Shown: one piece after another, positions 1-7,382 of the stretch
Layout of the letters: every line of letters starts with the position of its first letter
How positions within the stretch are numbered: position 1 is the stretch's first letter
Assembly: GCA_030614505.1 (NCBI GenBank)
Contig: JAUWTX010000002.1
Coordinates: forward strand, 1-33,902
Direction: 5' to 3'
From: Desulfuromonadales bacterium
GTDB lineage: Bacteria; Desulfobacterota; Desulfuromonadia; Desulfuromonadales; BM103
Length of the DNA: 33,902 nucleotides
Made by a program: the position numbers and the translations under genes
The notes under the pieces: model-generated
Seen by the model: the letters and a program-made list of their open reading frames with translations, nothing else
The model's database searches: none
What the model was told of the DNA's origin: nothing

Positions 1-243
1 CATGGTGACTACTTAAAGATTAGCGTGAGTGATACCGGTATTGGAATCTCCAAGGATAAGTTGGAAGAGATTTTCGAGTCTTTTAGGCAGGTGGATAGTT
101 CGTCGACTCGCAGACATGGAGGCGTAGGCTTGGGATTGGCTATTTCAAAAGGATTGACTGAGCTGATGGGCAGGAGTATCAGTGTCCACAGTGAGCTTGG
201 TCAAGGTAGCGTATTTAGTTTTACTCTGCCAATAAAAACGTGA
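1..243 (+). CDS. Sensor histidine kinase, C-terminal ATPase end (partial)
   Basis: The frame is open from the first base and ends at a TGA at 241-243, so this is the C-terminal 80 residues of a gene that begins outside the window. The GTG at position 25 is internal and not a start. The visible part is the end of a HATPase_c domain: a G1 box (SDTGIGI), an F box (IFESFRQVD) and a G2 box (GVGLGLAIS). These bind ATP for autophosphorylation of a conserved histidine in the missing part. The spacing and the FRQVDSS stretch are typical of hybrid or PAS-type sensor kinases. No receiver domain follows, since the protein stops soon after the ATPase fold. The signal it senses cannot be told. A good + strand terminator lies about 160 bases downstream. 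Confidence 0.9.
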   Translation, partial: HGDYLKISVSDTGIGISKDKLEEIFESFRQVDSSSTRRHGGVGLGLAISKGLTELMGRSISVHSELGQGSVFSFTLPIKT

Positions 244-398
244 AGAATCAAGAGGGGTAATGTTGCTACTTACATTTCACCATTTAATAAACACAGAAAA
301 GACCAACCCCAAAAAGGATGTTTGCCTTTCTTATTGATCACTACTTCTGAGACGAAAACGGGTGTGTTATTGATAGAGACATTTAAGACGACAAAATG

Positions 399-440
399 AT
401 GGCCACCGGGATCAATTCCGAGTGGCCATTTATCTTTTTC
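399..440 (+). terminator. Intrinsic terminator after the partial histidine kinase
   Basis: An 8-bp perfect stem (ATGGCCAC at 399-406 with GTGGCCAT at 422-429) is extended inward by CGG/CCG across a one-base bulge. It is followed by a T-rich run (TTATCTTTTTC, 430-440). Orientation and position fit termination of the kinase transcript before the next + strand gene. The rest of the 244-527 gap shows no gene that I can support. Confidence 0.75.
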
Positions 441-527
441 AGTGATTTTTGAAAATTGGTAAGTGGGTGGTATAATAATCTCAGCAATTTAGCCGCATAT
501 AGATGGAGGGGTATGTGAGGATTGTTT

Positions 528-905
528 ATGTTTAACGTAGTACCAAAAGGCATAAATCGCTTGGATATTGAGTTGAGTGGAAAGCTGAATACTGAAGAAA
601 TGAAAATTGCATTAGACGAACTTGTCAGTAAGTCGAAGGACATTAAAAACGGCAAAATGTTGTATGACGTTATCGACTTTCACCTTCCGTCACTTGGGGC
701 AATTGCAGTTGAATTTTCTCGACTTCCTGCGATGTTTGGTCTTATGAAAAAATTTGACCGCGCAGCGGTATTGACTGATAAAATTTGGTTGAAGAAGGTT
801 AGTGAATTTGAGGGGGTTTTGTACCCAGGTCTAGAGATCAAGGCTTTTGATAGAGACCAAAAAGAGGAAGCTGAAGGTTGGCTATCGGGCCATGATGTCT
901 CATAA
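528..905 (+). CDS. SpoIIAA-like (STAS/SEC14-type) small protein
   Basis: A 125-residue soluble protein. Its layout matches the SpoIIAA-like family (Pfam DUF3478 type): an N-terminal strand with LSGKLNTEEM, a central LYDVIDFH strand, then a helix, a strand with AAVLTDKIWLKKV and a C-terminal LEIKAFDRDQKEEAEGWL helix. Family members adopt a STAS/CRAL-TRIO-like fold; their ligand is generally unknown. I chose ATG 528 because TGAGG lies 7 bases upstream; a TTG at 522 in the same frame would add two residues. It follows a histidine kinase on the same strand but is separated from it by a terminator, so it is probably transcribed alone. The gene is clearly more AT-rich than the window's core genes. 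Confidence 0.75.
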   Translation: MFNVVPKGINRLDIELSGKLNTEEMKIALDELVSKSKDIKNGKMLYDVIDFHLPSLGAIAVEFSRLPAMFGLMKKFDRAAVLTDKIWLKKVSEFEGVLYPGLEIKAFDRDQKEEAEGWLSGHDVS

Positions 906-1108
906 ACCACGAAAAATAATAAAATCCAAGTCCACCTGGGAACAATTACTATTAATCCCCTCGCAACTAATTCTTACATCATCTAGAGATATTTTGGACA
1001 AACATATCAGAACTTGTCATGGTTGTTGTTGGAGTCAAACTTTCAATCAGAAGTTTCCCTCAACAGTTAGATGAAGCTTGGTATGCTACGATTCATACTA
1101 AATGACTG

Positions 1109-1123
1109 GCGGCAAAATGCCGC
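1109..1123 (-). terminator. Possible weak terminator hairpin after the DUF3820 gene
   Basis: GCGGCA (1109-1114) pairs with TGCCGC (1118-1123) across a three-base loop, 31 bases beyond the stop codon of the - strand DUF3820 gene. There is no strong T-run on either strand, so it may be a weak terminator or only a stable 3' end. Nothing else in 906-1153 is supported as a gene. Confidence 0.3.
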
Positions 1124-1153
1124 TTCGTACGTCACCCAATCCACCCGCATATT

Positions 1154-1378
1154 CTAACGCAACGGATCAAACAGCGATTCGAGGCCATTGAGCTTGAATT
1201 CGTAGACAGCCTGCAGCATCCTGCCCAACTTACCCTCAGGGAACCCTTTACCAGCAAACCAAACCAGATAGTTTTCCGGTAGATCAATGATCAGCCTGCC
1301 TTCGTACTTACCGAACGGCATACGTGCTTTTACCAGCTCAAGGAGTTGGGTGTGATCAAAAACGGGAGTCTCGCTCAT
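1154..1378 (-). CDS. DUF3820 family protein
   Basis: A 74-residue protein with the hallmarks of the DUF3820 family: MPFGKYEGR near residue 20, LPENYLVWF, KGFPEGKLG, and the C-terminal KLNGLE...PLR. Members are short, predicted soluble proteins of no firmly known function; some are annotated as quorum-sensing-regulated virulence factors by homology. The length is normal for the family. The ATG at 1378 has no convincing Shine-Dalgarno sequence. Directly upstream sit two perfect 19-bp tandem repeats and a third diverged copy, so the native translation signal may have been duplicated or displaced. The gene lies downstream of dus on the same strand, about 175 bases away. Confidence 0.8.
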   Translation of the reverse strand: MSETPVFDHTQLLELVKARMPFGKYEGRLIIDLPENYLVWFAGKGFPEGKLGRMLQAVYEFKLNGLESLFDPLR

Positions 1379-1379
1379 A

Positions 1380-1438
1380 GATTTACTTGGTGCCCTCGGA
1401 TTTACTTGGTGCCCTCGATGGTTTATTTGAAGGCCTCG
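1380..1438. repeat. 19-bp tandem repeat, two perfect copies and one degenerate copy
   Basis: GATTTACTTGGTGCCCTCG occurs at 1380-1398 and again, back to back, at 1399-1417. A third copy at 1420-1438 matches at 14 of 19 positions. The array starts two bases before the DUF3820 start codon as read on the - strand, so it occupies the ribosome-binding region of that gene. The remainder of the 1379-1554 gap shows no gene. Confidence 0.85.
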
Positions 1439-1554
1439 ATCAGGTCAGTCATTGCAGTGATACTATTAACTCGTTTCATCCTGTTGATCTGCGTGGAAAA
1501 GGTTGGATCCTCAATAAAGTACAGGACATTTTTAACTTTGTAGATAATCTGCTT

Positions 1555-2421
1555 TTAGCCGCAAAAGAGCTCGCGGTAACGAGTTAATAAATCCCTTAAG
1601 TAACGATGTAACATGGCTGACGTCTCCGCTTCTGTTGGCTCCTTTGCGCGATGGGTCCTCAGCCGTTCAAAGAGCAGCGGATCAGCTATTGCACCGCGCC
1701 CGAGCATCAGCCCGGCGGCGCCAGTTTCTCTGAGGATACGCCGCCCCTCGGCGGCAGTGCGGATATCGCCATTGGTGATTACCGGCAGGTGTGTTTCACG
1801 AACGACACGCTCGGTGATATTGTGGTCGGCGGTTCCGGAGTATTTTTGCGTAACTGTGCGTGGATGCAGGACCAGGAAGTCGACTTCGGCATTCTCAAAG
1901 AGCGGCAGGAGAGAAAAAATTTGCTCAGGATCATCGTAGCCTGCTCGCAACTTGATGGAGAAGGTTCCGGTGGTGGCAGCACGCAGGGCAGGAATGAGCT
2001 CTGTCAGCAGCTCAGGGTGTCGCAGCATGGCACCGCCGGTTGCAGCGGTGGTCATGCGCCCGTAAGGACAGCCCATGTTGAGGTTAATATGGCTGGCACC
2101 GACAGCTTCAGCATTGCGAACAGCTGCCACCAGGGCTTTGCCGTTGTTGCCGACCAACTGTACTACCATTGGAACATTACCGCGCGTGCTGGAGATCTCT
2201 TTCAAATCACTGCGCTTCAAGCATTTGCGACTAACATTACTGACCCGCATGAACTCGGTGAATACAACATCTGGGTGTACCCAGTCGATAAAGAGGGCGC
2301 GCATGGCGCGATTGGTAAGCCCCTGCATCGGAGCCAGCATTAGTGGTTTCTCTCCCTCTTTCCATGGTAGTGAGTACAGATTGTTATCTGTAGTAGCAAT
2401 TACGGGTCGATCAGAATGCAT
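1555..2421 (-). CDS. dus: tRNA-dihydrouridine synthase
   Basis: A 288-residue FMN enzyme that reduces uridine to 5,6-dihydrouridine in tRNA, using NADPH. The TIM-barrel landmarks are present in order: LAPMQGLTNRA (about 29-39), NLNMGCP with the catalytic acid Cys118, KLRAG (158-161), HPRT (186-189), NGD (218-219 region) and LGRGA near 240. The GCPYGRMTTAATGGAML segment differs from the GCPAKKV form of DusB, so I assign the family but not the A/B/C subtype. The protein is on the short side, with a small C-terminal helical part. It begins 15 bases after the stop of the diguanylate cyclase gene and is probably co-transcribed with it. The ATG at 2421 has only a weak ribosome-binding site. Confidence 0.9.
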   Translation of the reverse strand: MHSDRPVIATTDNNLYSLPWKEGEKPLMLAPMQGLTNRAMRALFIDWVHPDVVFTEFMRVSNVSRKCLKRSDLKEISSTRGNVPMVVQLVGNNGKALVAAVRNAEAVGASHINLNMGCPYGRMTTAATGGAMLRHPELLTELIPALRAATTGTFSIKLRAGYDDPEQIFSLLPLFENAEVDFLVLHPRTVTQKYSGTADHNITERVVRETHLPVITNGDIRTAAEGRRILRETGAAGLMLGRGAIADPLLFERLRTHRAKEPTEAETSAMLHRYLRDLLTRYRELFCG

Positions 2422-2436
2422 GGGGTCGTGTCTGCC

Positions 2437-3447
2437 TTAACTCGGAGCTTGATCACTGTCTGTAGAAGTTGCGGCTATCATACTCTGATTACGGCCAGCT
2501 TGTTTAGCCCGATAAAGAGCCTCATCAGCCATGGCAACTACTTGTGAAGGAGAGAGACTTTGGTTTGGAATAACGCTGGCGATGCCAACGCTGATAGTGA
2601 CTATTGATGACACCGGTGAATCCCTGTGCGGTAATGCCAACTCTTGAATGCGGGCATGAAATGCTGCAGCCAGTTCAGTGGCCCCCTGCACATCCGTATG
2701 GGGTAGAATAGCGACAAATTCTTCGCCGCCATAGCGGGCAAGCAGGTCTCCGGCCCGGCAGAGCGCACTCTGCAATGCCCACGAAACTTTTTGTAAACAG
2801 ACATCGCCATCGAGATGGCCGTAGCGATCGTTGTACTTCTTGAAATGATCGATATCGATCATGATCACAGAAAATGGTTGTTTCCCACGCTGTTCACGCT
2901 GCCATTCACGAGATAAAAATTTATTGAAGGAGCGTCGATTGGCCAGGCCGGTGAGACTGTCTGTTACCGAAAGTCTTTCCAACTCCCGGTTCATTTCGGC
3001 AAGACGCTCGTTGAGAACCAGAAGATCCTCTTCACGAGCTTTACGGCGATTCATCTCGGTTTTCAGGCGCAGGGCAGAACGTACTCTGGCCAGCAATTCA
3101 GTGTGGCTCGGCGGCTTGGTAATGTAGTCGGTGGCTCCTGCAGAGAAAGCAGACTCTAATCCATCGAGGTGATCAACACCGCTGATAATGATAATAGGGA
3201 CATCACAGAAGACGACATGTTCGGAAAACTCCCGGCAGGCATCAATACCGTTTATCCCCGGAAGATTGATGTCCAGCAGGATCAGGTCCAGGTCGGTTTC
3301 CGTTCTGTCTGGCTCATTGAACCCGATCTCCTGATAGGCCTCTTCAACTGAATTGCAGAGAGTCAAATCAGTGTAGCCGACCTCGTTGAGAAGGTCGGAA
3401 ATGAAGGTTCTGGAAACCAGCGAGTCATCGATAATCAGTATGCTCAT
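2437..3447 (-). CDS. Response regulator with GGDEF domain (diguanylate cyclase, PleD-like)
   Basis: A 336-residue cytoplasmic protein predicted to make cyclic di-GMP when phosphorylated. An N-terminal receiver domain (about 1-125) has acidic residues D7 and D8, phospho-acceptor D59 in LILLDINLPG and conserved K111. A short coiled-coil linker (about 135-160) leads to a GGDEF domain beginning at VTDSLTGLANRR. The active-site GGEEF is intact at 240-244, so catalysis is expected. The RxxD inhibitory-site motif (RAGD, 231-234) sits five residues upstream, which suggests product feedback inhibition. No cognate kinase is adjacent. The dus gene follows 15 bases downstream. An HD-GYP phosphodiesterase elsewhere in the window could oppose its activity, but that link is only inference. 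Confidence 0.93.
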   Translation of the reverse strand: MSILIIDDSLVSRTFISDLLNEVGYTDLTLCNSVEEAYQEIGFNEPDRTETDLDLILLDINLPGINGIDACREFSEHVVFCDVPIIIISGVDHLDGLESAFSAGATDYITKPPSHTELLARVRSALRLKTEMNRRKAREEDLLVLNERLAEMNRELERLSVTDSLTGLANRRSFNKFLSREWQREQRGKQPFSVIMIDIDHFKKYNDRYGHLDGDVCLQKVSWALQSALCRAGDLLARYGGEEFVAILPHTDVQGATELAAAFHARIQELALPHRDSPVSSIVTISVGIASVIPNQSLSPSQVVAMADEALYRAKQAGRNQSMIAATSTDSDQAPS

Positions 3448-3555
3448 TGTTACACCGTAAACATAACTAACATTGTATTGCTACTGAGATAAGGATAACG
3501 CAATCTTTAAAAAGTGAAAGGCCAGATCTGTTTGGGGATGAATATGCAGTTGCCA

Positions 3556-5433
3556 TCAATCACTCAAGGCATCCAGTTCTTCCCAGCGGACATAGCTTCC
3601 AGCAAGCTCGGCTTCGATCGTTTCCAGTCGTGTCGTGGTCGCAGCGACCTGTTCTCCGGCTGTTCGGTAGAAATCCGGATTTGCCATCTTTGCATGTAAT
3701 TCTGCGGCCTCTGTTTCAAGTGCATCGATTTGCTGTGGCAGTTCTTCCAGTTCACGCTTTTCCTTGAAAGTCAGTTTGCGAGCGCGCTCTTTTTTTGCTT
3801 TCTCTTTCAATGGCTTTTTTGCTTTAAAAACACTCTCTGGCTGTGGCTTCTGGCGAAGCCAGTCGTCATAGCCACCGACGTATTCGCAGATCTGGCCATC
3901 GCCCTCAAAGACAATGGTGCTGGTGACAACCCGGTTAAGAAATGCTCGGTCGTGACTGACCAGGAATAGCGTACCTTTGAACTCAGCCAGTAATTCTTCA
4001 AGTAGGTCAAGAGTTTCCAGGTCGAGGTCGTTGGTTGGTTCGTCGAGCACCAGGACATTGGCCTCGCGAGTGAACAGACGGGCCAGCAGCAGTCGGTTAC
4101 GTTCGCCGCCGGAGAGGATACGAACCGGACTGCGGGCCCGGTCGGGTGTAAAAAGAAAATCTTGCAGATAACCGATCACATGACGGGATTTGCCACCGAT
4201 CACCACCGTATCCTGATCTCCGGCCAGATTCTGTTGAACAGTCAACTCGGGATCGAGTTGATCGCGCAATTGGGCGAAGTAAATTATCTGCAGATTAGTA
4301 CCGAGTCTGACCGTGCCCTGTTGGGGGGACAGTTCGCCGAGCAGCAGCTTGAGCAGAGTGGTTTTGCCAATGCCGTTGGGACCGAGGATGCCGATCCGGT
4401 CACCACGCATCACCGTGGTGGAGAAGTTTTTGACCACGCTTGCATCACCGTAGGCAAAAGATAATCCTTCCACTTTGGCAACCAGTTTGCCGCTACGTTC
4501 AGCCTCCTGCAGGTTGAAGCGGGCTGTACCAATACGTTCCCGTCGCTGACGATGTTCTTCACGCATCTTCTGCAACGCACGCACGCGTCCTTCGTTGCGG
4601 GTGCGACGAGCCTTGATCCCTTTGCGGATCCAGATTTCCTCTTCGGCCATTCTTTTGTCGAATCTGGCGTTTTCCTGGCTTTCTGCGTGTAGTAGCTCTT
4701 CCTTACGTTGCAGAAAGGTGTCGTAGTCGCAGGCGAAATCAAACAGACGACCGCGATCAATCTCAACGATGCGGGTTGCCAGGTTACGTAAAAAAGCCCG
4801 GTCGTGGGTAACAAAGACCAAGGTCAGGTTCTCGCGCTTCAGGAACTCCTCCAGCCAGGTAATCGACTCTATATCAAGATGGTTGGTCGGTTCGTCGAGT
4901 AAAAGGATCTCGGGATCGACGGCAAGTGCCCTGGCCAGCAAGACTCTGCGCATCAGGCCCCCGGAGAGGGTTGCAACCAGGTGATCAGCAGGCAGCTTGA
5001 GGCGGGAGAGAACTTGCTCAATGCGTTGTTGATGCGCCCAACCATCACAACTTTCGAGTTCATGCTGCACATCGGAGAGCTCGTTGTGTAAATCAATTTC
5101 GCCCTGTTCCATGCGCTGGCTCAGCTTGCGATAGCAGCTGAGGTGCACACCGATAGGGCCTAGCCCCTGTGCGATGGCTTCGTAGATTGTTCCTTGCAGG
5201 TTGCGGGGAATGTCCTGCTCCAGGCGTGCAACACGCAACCCCTGCTGGCGATCGATGACTCCATCATCCGGGGGCAATTCTCCGGCAATCACTTTAAGCA
5301 GTGTTGATTTGCCGGTACCGTTGCGGCCGAGCAAGCAGATGCGCTCGCCTTTGGCAATGCGCAGGGAGATGTCCTCGAACACAGGGGGCCCGCCGAAAGC
5401 CAGGCTGATATTGCGGAGATTGATAAATGCCAT
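3556..5433 (-). CDS. uup: ABC-F family ATPase Uup
   Basis: A 625-residue soluble protein with two ABC ATPase cassettes and no membrane segment. Cassette 1 has Walker A GRNGTGKST (36-44), signature LSGG (156-159) and Walker B LLLDEPTNHLD. Cassette 2 has GPNGIGKTT (351-359), LSGGE (440-444) and LVLDEPTNDLD. An arginine-rich inter-domain linker (about 265-305) and a lysine-rich C-terminal coiled coil (about 540-625) are the marks of Uup among ABC-F proteins. The family acts on ribosomes and, for Uup, on branched DNA and precise transposon excision. I chose the ATG at 5433 because GAGAG lies six bases upstream and the ABC fold starts at once; the frame stays open 23 codons further but without support. 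A promoter candidate lies just upstream. Confidence 0.93.
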   Translation of the reverse strand: MAFINLRNISLAFGGPPVFEDISLRIAKGERICLLGRNGTGKSTLLKVIAGELPPDDGVIDRQQGLRVARLEQDIPRNLQGTIYEAIAQGLGPIGVHLSCYRKLSQRMEQGEIDLHNELSDVQHELESCDGWAHQQRIEQVLSRLKLPADHLVATLSGGLMRRVLLARALAVDPEILLLDEPTNHLDIESITWLEEFLKRENLTLVFVTHDRAFLRNLATRIVEIDRGRLFDFACDYDTFLQRKEELLHAESQENARFDKRMAEEEIWIRKGIKARRTRNEGRVRALQKMREEHRQRRERIGTARFNLQEAERSGKLVAKVEGLSFAYGDASVVKNFSTTVMRGDRIGILGPNGIGKTTLLKLLLGELSPQQGTVRLGTNLQIIYFAQLRDQLDPELTVQQNLAGDQDTVVIGGKSRHVIGYLQDFLFTPDRARSPVRILSGGERNRLLLARLFTREANVLVLDEPTNDLDLETLDLLEELLAEFKGTLFLVSHDRAFLNRVVTSTIVFEGDGQICEYVGGYDDWLRQKPQPESVFKAKKPLKEKAKKERARKLTFKEKRELEELPQQIDALETEAAELHAKMANPDFYRTAGEQVAATTTRLETIEAELAGSYVRWEELDALSD

Positions 5434-5460
5434 GAATACTCTCTTTTGAAAATACAGGGG

Positions 5461-5488
5461 ATTATGGCAGAAGGTTGCTGTGATGCAA
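5461..5488 (-). promoter_or_regulatory. Sigma-70-like promoter for uup
   Basis: Read on the - strand, TTGCAT (5488-5483) is followed after 16 bases by CATAAT (5466-5461), 27 bases before the uup start codon. It lies in the divergent gap between uup and the CvfB-like gene. The call rests on motif likeness only. Confidence 0.45.
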
Positions 5489-5612
5489 AGTAAAACGGTC
5501 ACAGCGTTATTATGACCCTGCTGAAAAAGCCAGTAGTAGATTTTCTTCTTCGGGGCAGAGGCTTGGTGTTAAACTGCGCAATTATAGTGATTTATCTCAA
5601 TGGAGAATTAAG

Positions 5613-6440
5613 ATGCTTGAAGTTGGCCACATGAACCTGCTCAAAGTGCATGAGATTGACGAAGATGGTGCCTGGCTGCGAGAAGGCCGGGAAGAGGCCC
5701 TGTTGCCGAAGAGTGAAATTGATGAAGCGATCAAACCAGGTGATATGCTTAGGGTTTTTGTCTATATCGATATGTCCGGGCAGCCGGTAGCGACCCTTAG
5801 GCAGCCAAATGCCGAAGTCGGCGAGTTTGCTCTGATGCGTGCCAGTCAGGTCAACGTCCATGGTGCCTTCATGGATTGGGGTTTGGCCAAGGATCTTCTG
5901 GTCCCGCTTAAAGAACAGTCGGAGACGATGAAGCCCGGTCGTCATTACCTGGTCAAAGTTCGACTCGATCGTGAGGGTCGGCCAATCGGTACGGCGCGTA
6001 TCGATAAATGTCTCTCCCGTATCGACAATACCATTGGTGACGGTCAGGAGGTGGATCTGATTGTCTGGCAGTTCACCGAACTCGGTGCCAAGGTAATTGT
6101 CAACCATCGCTTCGGCGGTTTGCTCTACCGTGACGAGATCGGTGATCGCCTCAATTACGGTGATCAACTGAAAGGCTATATACGCCAGATTCGCCCCGAT
6201 GGAAAGATTGACTGTACCCTGAGTATGGGTACCAAGGGCGACAGGGATGATGCCAGGGAGAAAATCATAAAAGCTTTGTTGGACCACCAGGGTTTTCTGC
6301 CGCTGCATGACAAGAGTCCATCAGAGCAGATTCAGAAGATGCTCGGTATGAGCAAAAAACTTTTCAAAAAAGGTATTGGAGGTCTGTACAAGTCTGATCT
6401 GATCGAGTTGACAGACGACGGAATTCGGTTAAAAGATTAA
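5613..6440 (+). CDS. CvfB-like S1 RNA-binding protein
   Basis: A 275-residue cytoplasmic protein of the CvfB/YitL family: tandem S1-like OB folds followed by a winged-helix end. The first S1-like unit spans about 4-65 (VHEIDEDGAWLR...PGDMLRVFVY), a second follows (FALMRASQVNVHGAFMDWG, LLVPLKEQ), a third spans about 145-215 (GQEVDLIVW...GYIRQIRPDGKIDCTL), and the C-terminal 60 residues (ALLDHQGFLPLHDKSP...GGLYKSDLIEL) form the winged helix. CvfB proteins bind RNA and affect expression of secreted factors in staphylococci; the role here is unknown. Start: TGGAGA lies seven bases before the ATG. It is divergent from uup and is followed by a small cysteine-rich gene on the same strand. Confidence 0.88.
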   Translation: MLEVGHMNLLKVHEIDEDGAWLREGREEALLPKSEIDEAIKPGDMLRVFVYIDMSGQPVATLRQPNAEVGEFALMRASQVNVHGAFMDWGLAKDLLVPLKEQSETMKPGRHYLVKVRLDREGRPIGTARIDKCLSRIDNTIGDGQEVDLIVWQFTELGAKVIVNHRFGGLLYRDEIGDRLNYGDQLKGYIRQIRPDGKIDCTLSMGTKGDRDDAREKIIKALLDHQGFLPLHDKSPSEQIQKMLGMSKKLFKKGIGGLYKSDLIELTDDGIRLKD

Positions 6441-6538
6441 TCGTGAGTGAGAGTCTGTCGGTTGTTTTGGAAGCAAACAAATAACCGGTCAGATAAAGTA
6501 GTTTACTTCCCTGACATTCAAGAAAAAGGAGAGACAAG

Positions 6539-6730
6539 ATGGCAACTTATACCTGTGCAAAATGTGGAATGGGCGTCAATGCAACCTGTGCCAAGTGTGA
6601 TAGCCCACTTGAAAATGACACCTTGGATCTGGGTGATGGTAACAGCGTACAGGTTTCAAAATGCCCGAACGGGCATGGCAAGATCAAGTCGCCAATGTGC
6701 TGTGGCGAGGATATGAGCTGTTCTCTTTAG
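6539..6730 (+). CDS. Small cysteine-rich, zinc-ribbon-like protein
   Basis: A 63-residue protein with eight cysteines: CxxC at 6-9, CxxC at 17-20, Cys42, the pair Cys54-Cys55 and Cys61, plus His46 in a KCPNGHGK stretch. The first two CxxC pairs could form one zinc ribbon or knuckle. The CPNGHGK...PMCCGEDMSC tail could bind a second metal ion or an iron-sulfur centre. An excellent ribosome-binding site (AAGGAGAGA, seven bases before the ATG) and strong codon structure argue that it is a real gene. I recall similar short proteins in Desulfuromonadales but know of no function. It lies about 100 bases after the CvfB-like gene and is closed off by a 17-bp hairpin. Confidence 0.8.
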   Translation: MATYTCAKCGMGVNATCAKCDSPLENDTLDLGDGNSVQVSKCPNGHGKIKSPMCCGEDMSCSL

Positions 6731-6762
6731 AGTGAGCAGACGTGCTTGAGTGAACAGACAGG

Positions 6763-6800
6763 AACGACAAAGGGCAGCCCATTGGCTGCCCTTTGTCGTT
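6763..6800. terminator. Strong 17-bp hairpin between convergent genes
   Basis: AACGACAAAGGGCAGCC (6763-6779) and its perfect complement (6784-6800) flank a four-base loop. The hairpin sits between the stop of the cysteine-rich gene (+) and the stop of the response regulator (-). It can end transcription from both sides, although the T-run is interrupted on each strand. Confidence 0.8.
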
Positions 6801-6803
6801 CTC

Positions 6804-6836
6804 AAAAGAAAGAGGATCATCCTTCCTCTTTCTTTT
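6804..6836 (-). terminator. Second hairpin, overlapping the response regulator stop codon
   Basis: AAAAGAAAGAGGA (6804-6816) pairs perfectly with TCCTCTTTCTTTT (6824-6836) across a seven-base loop. On the - strand the right-hand arm encodes the last residues (KKEE) of the response regulator, the TGA lies in the loop, and the stem ends in CTTTCTTTT, as in an intrinsic terminator. Confidence 0.6.
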
Positions 6837-7197
6837 GTAGAGAATCAAAAACCATATCCAGCACCACCTTTTGTCGTGCTTCATTTTTGTTCAATACTGC
6901 CAGGCATTGTCCCATGGGGAAGCGTTTGTGCAGGTAGTCTGCATCCCGACCGGAAAGAATGATGATGCGCCTTTTGTCTACGCCCTTATCAATGGCGTAG
7001 GAGAGCAGTTTGCTGCCGTCGAGATCAGGCATTTCCAGATCGAGCAATAGCAGATCGAGATCAGCATTAATCTGGGCTAGTGCCTGTAGCGAGTTGTCAT
7101 ATGCAAGGATTTCCAGCTTGGGATAACGTTCGCGTACATAGCTGGTGAGAAATTCAAGAAAGAGACGATCATCATCGATGAGCAGGATCTTTTTCAT
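6817..7197 (-). CDS. Single-domain response regulator (CheY-like receiver)
   Basis: A 126-residue protein that is only a receiver domain: acidic cluster DDD at 8-10, phospho-acceptor D53 in LLLLDLEMPD, Ser82 in the LSG position and conserved K104. It has no output domain, so it would act by protein contact or as a phosphorelay shuttle. I chose the ATG at 7197 because receiver domains start with MKKILLIDDD; the frame extends 19 codons upstream with no better site. The ribosome-binding site is weak. The gene stands alone, convergent with the cysteine-rich gene and divergent from the next gene. Its partner kinase cannot be told from position. Confidence 0.88.
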   Translation of the reverse strand: MKKILLIDDDRLFLEFLTSYVRERYPKLEILAYDNSLQALAQINADLDLLLLDLEMPDLDGSKLLSYAIDKGVDKRRIIILSGRDADYLHKRFPMGQCLAVLNKNEARQKVVLDMVFDSLQKKEEG

Positions 7198-7234
7198 GGT
7201 GTTTTGCCTGATTGTGAACATCATCACTACAACC

Positions 7235-7243
7235 AGTATATCA
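7235..7243 (-). promoter_or_regulatory. Extended -10 promoter candidate for the response regulator
   Basis: On the - strand the sequence reads TGATATACT (7243-7235), an extended -10 form (TGn followed by TATACT), 37 bases before the chosen ATG. No clear -35 element accompanies it, which is tolerated for extended -10 promoters. Confidence 0.35.
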
Positions 7244-7382
7244 AGTAAACACAAAAAGGGGAGACCTGATGACTTCGTAGCAGGTTTTTGTTAAGTCCGG
7301 CAGCTTCCTGGGTTAAACTATCATAAGCTTACAAGCTTACAGCGGTTTCCCCCTCACTTGTTTATTATGATTGGATAGCAAG

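Noticed and set aside
25..243. A complete 72-residue gene starting at GTG 25
   Set aside because: The frame is open to the window edge, and the sequence is the C-terminal part of an ATPase domain, so it is a truncated larger gene.
1651..2343. 230-residue + strand frame over dus
   Set aside because: The dus frame on the other strand has all catalytic motifs; the + frame has none.
5592..6308. Long open frame on the - strand opposite the CvfB-like gene
   Set aside because: It is the mirror of a gene with clear S1-domain likeness, and it has no family features or ribosome-binding site of its own.
7264..7290. Terminator or attenuator hairpin ACCTG...CAGGT followed by TTTTTG
   Set aside because: The stem has only five pairs, and it lies in a divergent gap where no transcript clearly needs to end.
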